A stretch of 8,622 nucleotides of DNA, from positions 1 through 8,622 of the forward strand of contig JANXNO010000203.1 of assembly GCA_025354075.1 (NCBI GenBank), in the 5' to 3' direction. Positions 7,201-8,622 of this stretch are shown piece after piece. The notes beneath the pieces were generated by a model, which did no database searches, had not been told where the DNA came from, and saw only the letters and a program-made list of their open reading frames with translations. Within the stretch, counting starts at the first letter, position 1. Every line of letters starts with the position of its first letter. The DNA comes from Burkholderiales bacterium. GTDB taxonomy: Bacteria > Pseudomonadota > Gammaproteobacteria > Burkholderiales > Casimicrobiaceae. A program made the translations under genes and the position numbers.

Positions 7201-7960
7201 CTGCGTGGCCAATCAAACGCAGCAACAGCGTTGACGACGTGCTCCGGGCGTGTTCAGCCACAGCGAGGGCGACCGATAGCCCTTTCGCCTTCGACAACGC
7301 ACCGAGTAATGCCACCTTAGCCACGCGGGGCACCGTGGTTGGCTGCTCCGGGTGGGGCAGCAGGGTGACATTGATGTTGGGGAAGTATCGTTTGACACCG
7401 TTGCCCACACTAAAGCTCGGTGCAAAGACACGCGCGGCGCGTGATAGCACCGGCGCAAATGTGCCCCGCCACTGTTCAATGCTGAGATGCCACGCGTGAG
7501 GACGCCCTGTGATGCACTGATTGCAGCCCGACGTATCCGGTTCGCCGCAATAGCGGTCGGCGGGGTCGCTAAGCTGGTATTGCGGACACACGCTCATGTA
7601 GTCGTGCAGGGTGCAATCAAGCGGCACGCCGAGCGCCACATCAATAGCGAGAATGGAAGGCGGCAAGCCATGAATGTGGTGAAGATGCACGCGCTCGAAT
7701 TGCAGGCCAGTCAGCGCATTGATCAACACCTGCCATTCGTTGCTCGAAACCCGAATCCGCTCGTTTCCGGGAAGCTCAAGCTCCAATACACCTTCGCCAG
7801 CGGGGCGCAGCACCATGACCCGCGCGCGGTTGGCGATCAGTCCAACCAGCGATTTAACATGCTGCTCCACGCCGCCACCCCAGGCGTGGGTAACGAACAA
7901 TAATCGGGGAAGTCCGGCGGAAGCGAATGCTTGCAGAGCGGACGGCGTTGGATGGGTCAT
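4202..7960 (-). CDS. Three-domain glycosyltransferase (GT4-like / coiled coil / GT2 / GT4)
   Basis: A 1252-residue cytoplasmic or membrane-associated enzyme that should add several sugars to a surface glycan. Domain 1 (about 18-385) is GT4-like: LLFVTHAWGGGVEQHV (20-35), a Cys cluster at C125, C138, C146 and C149, and a nucleotide-sugar region PETYSFILTAALASGIPIV (291-309). There the second Glu of the EX7E motif is replaced by A300. A charged coiled coil follows (about 453-530) with the linker STSWRITRPLR (532-542), common before GT2 modules. Domain 2 (about 623-865) is GT2: VSILIPVYGQ (625-634), VMDDSSPE (658-665), LNNDTVV (707-713) as the metal-binding motif, and YYEDADLAFR (807-816) with the presumed catalytic acid. 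Domain 3 (about 888-1249) is GT4: DQDAGSVRLLNLL (900-912), FDTVDLHFVREEREA (995-1009), FIGGFRHPPNI (1082-1092) and FGAGIKGKINEAMIYGIPVV (1159-1178). There is no signal peptide or clear membrane helix. ATG 7960 is the first start after an in-frame TAG. The gene follows a methyltransferase by 6 bp, so they are probably co-transcribed. The sugars and linkages cannot be deduced. Confidence 0.96.
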   Translation of the reverse strand: MTHPTPSALQAFASAGLPRLLFVTHAWGGGVEQHVKSLVGLIANRARVMVLRPAGEGVLELELPGNERIRVSSNEWQVLINALTGLQFERVHLHHIHGLPPSILAIDVALGVPLDCTLHDYMSVCPQYQLSDPADRYCGEPDTSGCNQCITGRPHAWHLSIEQWRGTFAPVLSRAARVFAPSFSVGNGVKRYFPNINVTLLPHPEQPTTVPRVAKVALLGALSKAKGLSVALAVAEHARSTSSTLLLRLIGHAAEPLPTTLRATGSYEANDLPGLIADERPDVIWLPSQVPETYSFILTAALASGIPIVASNIGALAERLQGIENATLLSHDANAVQWHDALVAASAQSPRALPFTPPQSSRLTGPGSAESYAQRYADVLPVEVAASALANRDALMASAVASSTVRQGGHKALLDMFRIGVYGGHQPSTKVVERALEMMSPGETHLVGRAQYDALNAELNALHETAVTAQETVAALQDEYADASSKWHAAFDDAEARALSARDYIAHLEASVRQQQEHNAQIDAARNEMISSTSWRITRPLRGVVRVTRRARHVASSTLKLIPRAPVLMRGGVARFRRGGWSSVRDRLATEFRVPEAPVAMQLPESMPPVIAPLVLPTVVDLPLVSILIPVYGQHATTFACLASIAKAPLHRSFEIIVMDDSSPEPASVALAPVTGVRIVRNAANLGFIGNVNAAATHARGEWLIILNNDTVVRPGSLDALIDTFAAHKNVGLVGAKLLNADGSVQEAGGIVWRDGSAWNWGRGEHCDDPRFNFVRNADFCSGAALAITRELFANMGGFDPHYAPAYYEDADLAFRIRARGLRVLYQPAAEIFHLEGVSHGRDVSSGVKAYQVTNAKKFFERWQHTLVNHRENAVEPEQEAHRASRSNILIVEACMITPDQDAGSVRLLNLLAILKAEGHHVTYIADNLDGNPKYARLLTGMGVELLHGRCAGSVRAVLRERGPTLDTIMFCRYYIAAQYVGTVRTLAPNARIIFDTVDLHFVREEREAVLLQNPAMHRAAAATRAKELRVIAKSDVTLVVSEFEKSLLAQIEPQARVEIISMIHSPVAMPAPLEEREGILFIGGFRHPPNIDAVQWYAAEVLPRLRELVPDVTTTIVGSNMPDDIKALSQTGLDVRGFVEHTEPLLQRARVSIAPLRFGAGIKGKINEAMIYGIPVVATSCAVEGMHLRNELDVLVADDPLAFAQAIARAYLDATLWNTLSQAGIGNVHTHFSADAALPTVRALFTRNRAD

Positions 7961-7966
7961 GTACGC

Positions 7967-8622
7967 CTAGATAGAGCCACTGATTTTTTTTGCCCAGCGA
8001 ACTAGCGCGGTGTCCGGCGTGGCGACCGTAGCTGCAATAGGTGAGGCGTCTACAACGTTTGAGCACTGCGCCTTGAGCGCCTCGATTTCAGTGTGCAGCA
8101 TCGCGTTTTCACGATAGGTTCGCGACCATTCGGCGTACACCGACATCTCACGATCAGTCACCAGACTCAACTGAGACGCCACAGTAGCCAGGCGCTCCGG
8201 ATTGCGTGCACAGAACACCAGAAAATACACCTCAGCAGGAAAGCCCGATTCACCGTCAGCAGTTAAGGCGACTGCACTGGTCGCCGCAGCGTCCATCGGC
8301 CACACCATCGAATGAAACGCTGCACGTTGGGCAAACCAGCGCTGCGCGGAAAAGTGCGGATCAAGCAGCGTTTTCAGTTCGGCACGATCCAGCTCTTTGA
8401 CGTGAAATTCGTTTTTGTAGCCCGTACGGTCGCTGTACTGGGGGCGGTTAGGCGAAGAGATGATGAACAGGCCATCGGGAGCCAGCAGCCGATCCACCTC
8501 CAGCAGAAACGCCTCGTGCTCCATGATGTGTTCAATGGTTTCGAACGAGATGATCACGTCGAAACTTGCATCGGGCTCCGGGATTTGAAAGCAGCTTGCG
8601 GTCAAGTACCTAAGGTTCGTTG
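7967..8622 (-). CDS. Class I SAM-dependent methyltransferase, 5' truncated by window edge
   Basis: The frame is open through the right edge. The codon at 8603-8605 is TTG inside a continuing coding sequence that reads TNLRYL just upstream, so it is not a start; about 218 codons are visible. Numbering from that TTG, PDASFDVIISFETIEHI (11-27) is the motif around the post-II acidic residues. LLAPDGLFIISSPNRPQYSD (40-59) carries motif III, and YKNEFHVKELDRAEL (63-77) is a substrate-side segment typical of methyltransferases in polysaccharide clusters. The glycine-rich SAM loop must lie in the missing part. The C-terminal end (about 150-182) looks like a short coiled coil, and the last residues are basic, WAKKISGSI. 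An A8 tract lies in codons 204-207 near the stop. The gene ends TAG, then GCG TAC, then the ATG of the triple glycosyltransferase in the same frame. It probably methylates a sugar or chain terminus of the glycan built by the downstream enzyme; this is inferred from context only. Confidence 0.94.
   Translation of the reverse strand, partial: TNLRYLTASCFQIPEPDASFDVIISFETIEHIMEHEAFLLEVDRLLAPDGLFIISSPNRPQYSDRTGYKNEFHVKELDRAELKTLLDPHFSAQRWFAQRAAFHSMVWPMDAAATSAVALTADGESGFPAEVYFLVFCARNPERLATVASQLSLVTDREMSVYAEWSRTYRENAMLHTEIEALKAQCSNVVDASPIAATVATPDTALVRWAKKISGSI

Noticed and set aside
7854..8066. Ribosomal -1 frameshift at the A8 tract into an extension overlapping the glycosyltransferase
   Set aside because: A -1 shift enters a frame that runs about 107 bases into the glycosyltransferase gene but does not match its frame and shows no domain; no stimulatory structure is evident.
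8603..8605. TTG as a start codon for the right-hand methyltransferase, giving 212 aa
   Set aside because: The frame continues upstream to the window edge with plausible coding sequence (TNLRYL), and the SAM-binding motif I would be missing; it is a truncated gene, not a short one.
1..8622. Mobile elements, CRISPR, tRNA/rRNA, toxin-antitoxin or defence genes
   Set aside because: I found no transposase or integrase motif, regular repeat array, RNA-gene signature or defence domain in either strand.

Overview
The window looks like part of a surface-polysaccharide (O-antigen, capsule or exopolysaccharide) gene region from a Gram-negative proteobacterium, most likely a betaproteobacterium (Burkholderiales-like). 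That placement is an inference from overall protein style, moderately high G+C with uneven local composition, and a 48-residue one-helix membrane protein of a kind I associate with that group. No marker gene fixes the genus. I see no rRNA, tRNA, CRISPR array, insertion sequence or phage gene.

Layout from left to right. (1) The 3' part of a polytopic membrane protein, probably a GT-C type glycosyltransferase, runs rightward and ends at 1372; its beginning lies outside the window. (2) After a 32-bp convergent gap comes a leftward pair: an AMP-forming acyl-CoA synthetase (4004 to 2289) followed by a class I methyltransferase (2292 to 1405). They share an ATGA stop/start overlap, so they are almost certainly one transcription unit. 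(3) The 197 bp between the acyl-CoA synthetase start and the next leftward gene's stop hold a tiny rightward ORF (4048-4194, 48 aa, one membrane helix). They also hold a possible leftward promoter for the synthetase, buried antisense in that ORF. (4) A very large leftward gene (7960 to 4202, 1252 aa) encodes three glycosyltransferase domains in one chain: GT4-like, coiled coil, GT2, GT4. (5) Just upstream of it, with only GCG TAC between its TAG stop and the glycosyltransferase ATG, is the 3' part of a second class I methyltransferase (stop at 7967), truncated by the right edge.

How they may work together. The right-hand methyltransferase and the triple glycosyltransferase form one operon in which several sugars are added and a methyl group may be placed on the growing glycan or its terminus. 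The left membrane protein could transfer a lipid-linked sugar on the periplasmic side. The synthetase and methyltransferase pair is a separate leftward unit that activates a carboxylic acid as its CoA thioester and methylates something. Whether it serves the glycan (for example by supplying acyl groups) or is an unrelated neighbour cannot be told from this window. The most unusual points are the triple-domain glycosyltransferase, the same-frame amber junction before it with a nearby A8 tract, the non-canonical SAM-binding segment of the left methyltransferase, and the small ORF sharing a 43-bp divergent gap with the synthetase. None of this establishes a new system.
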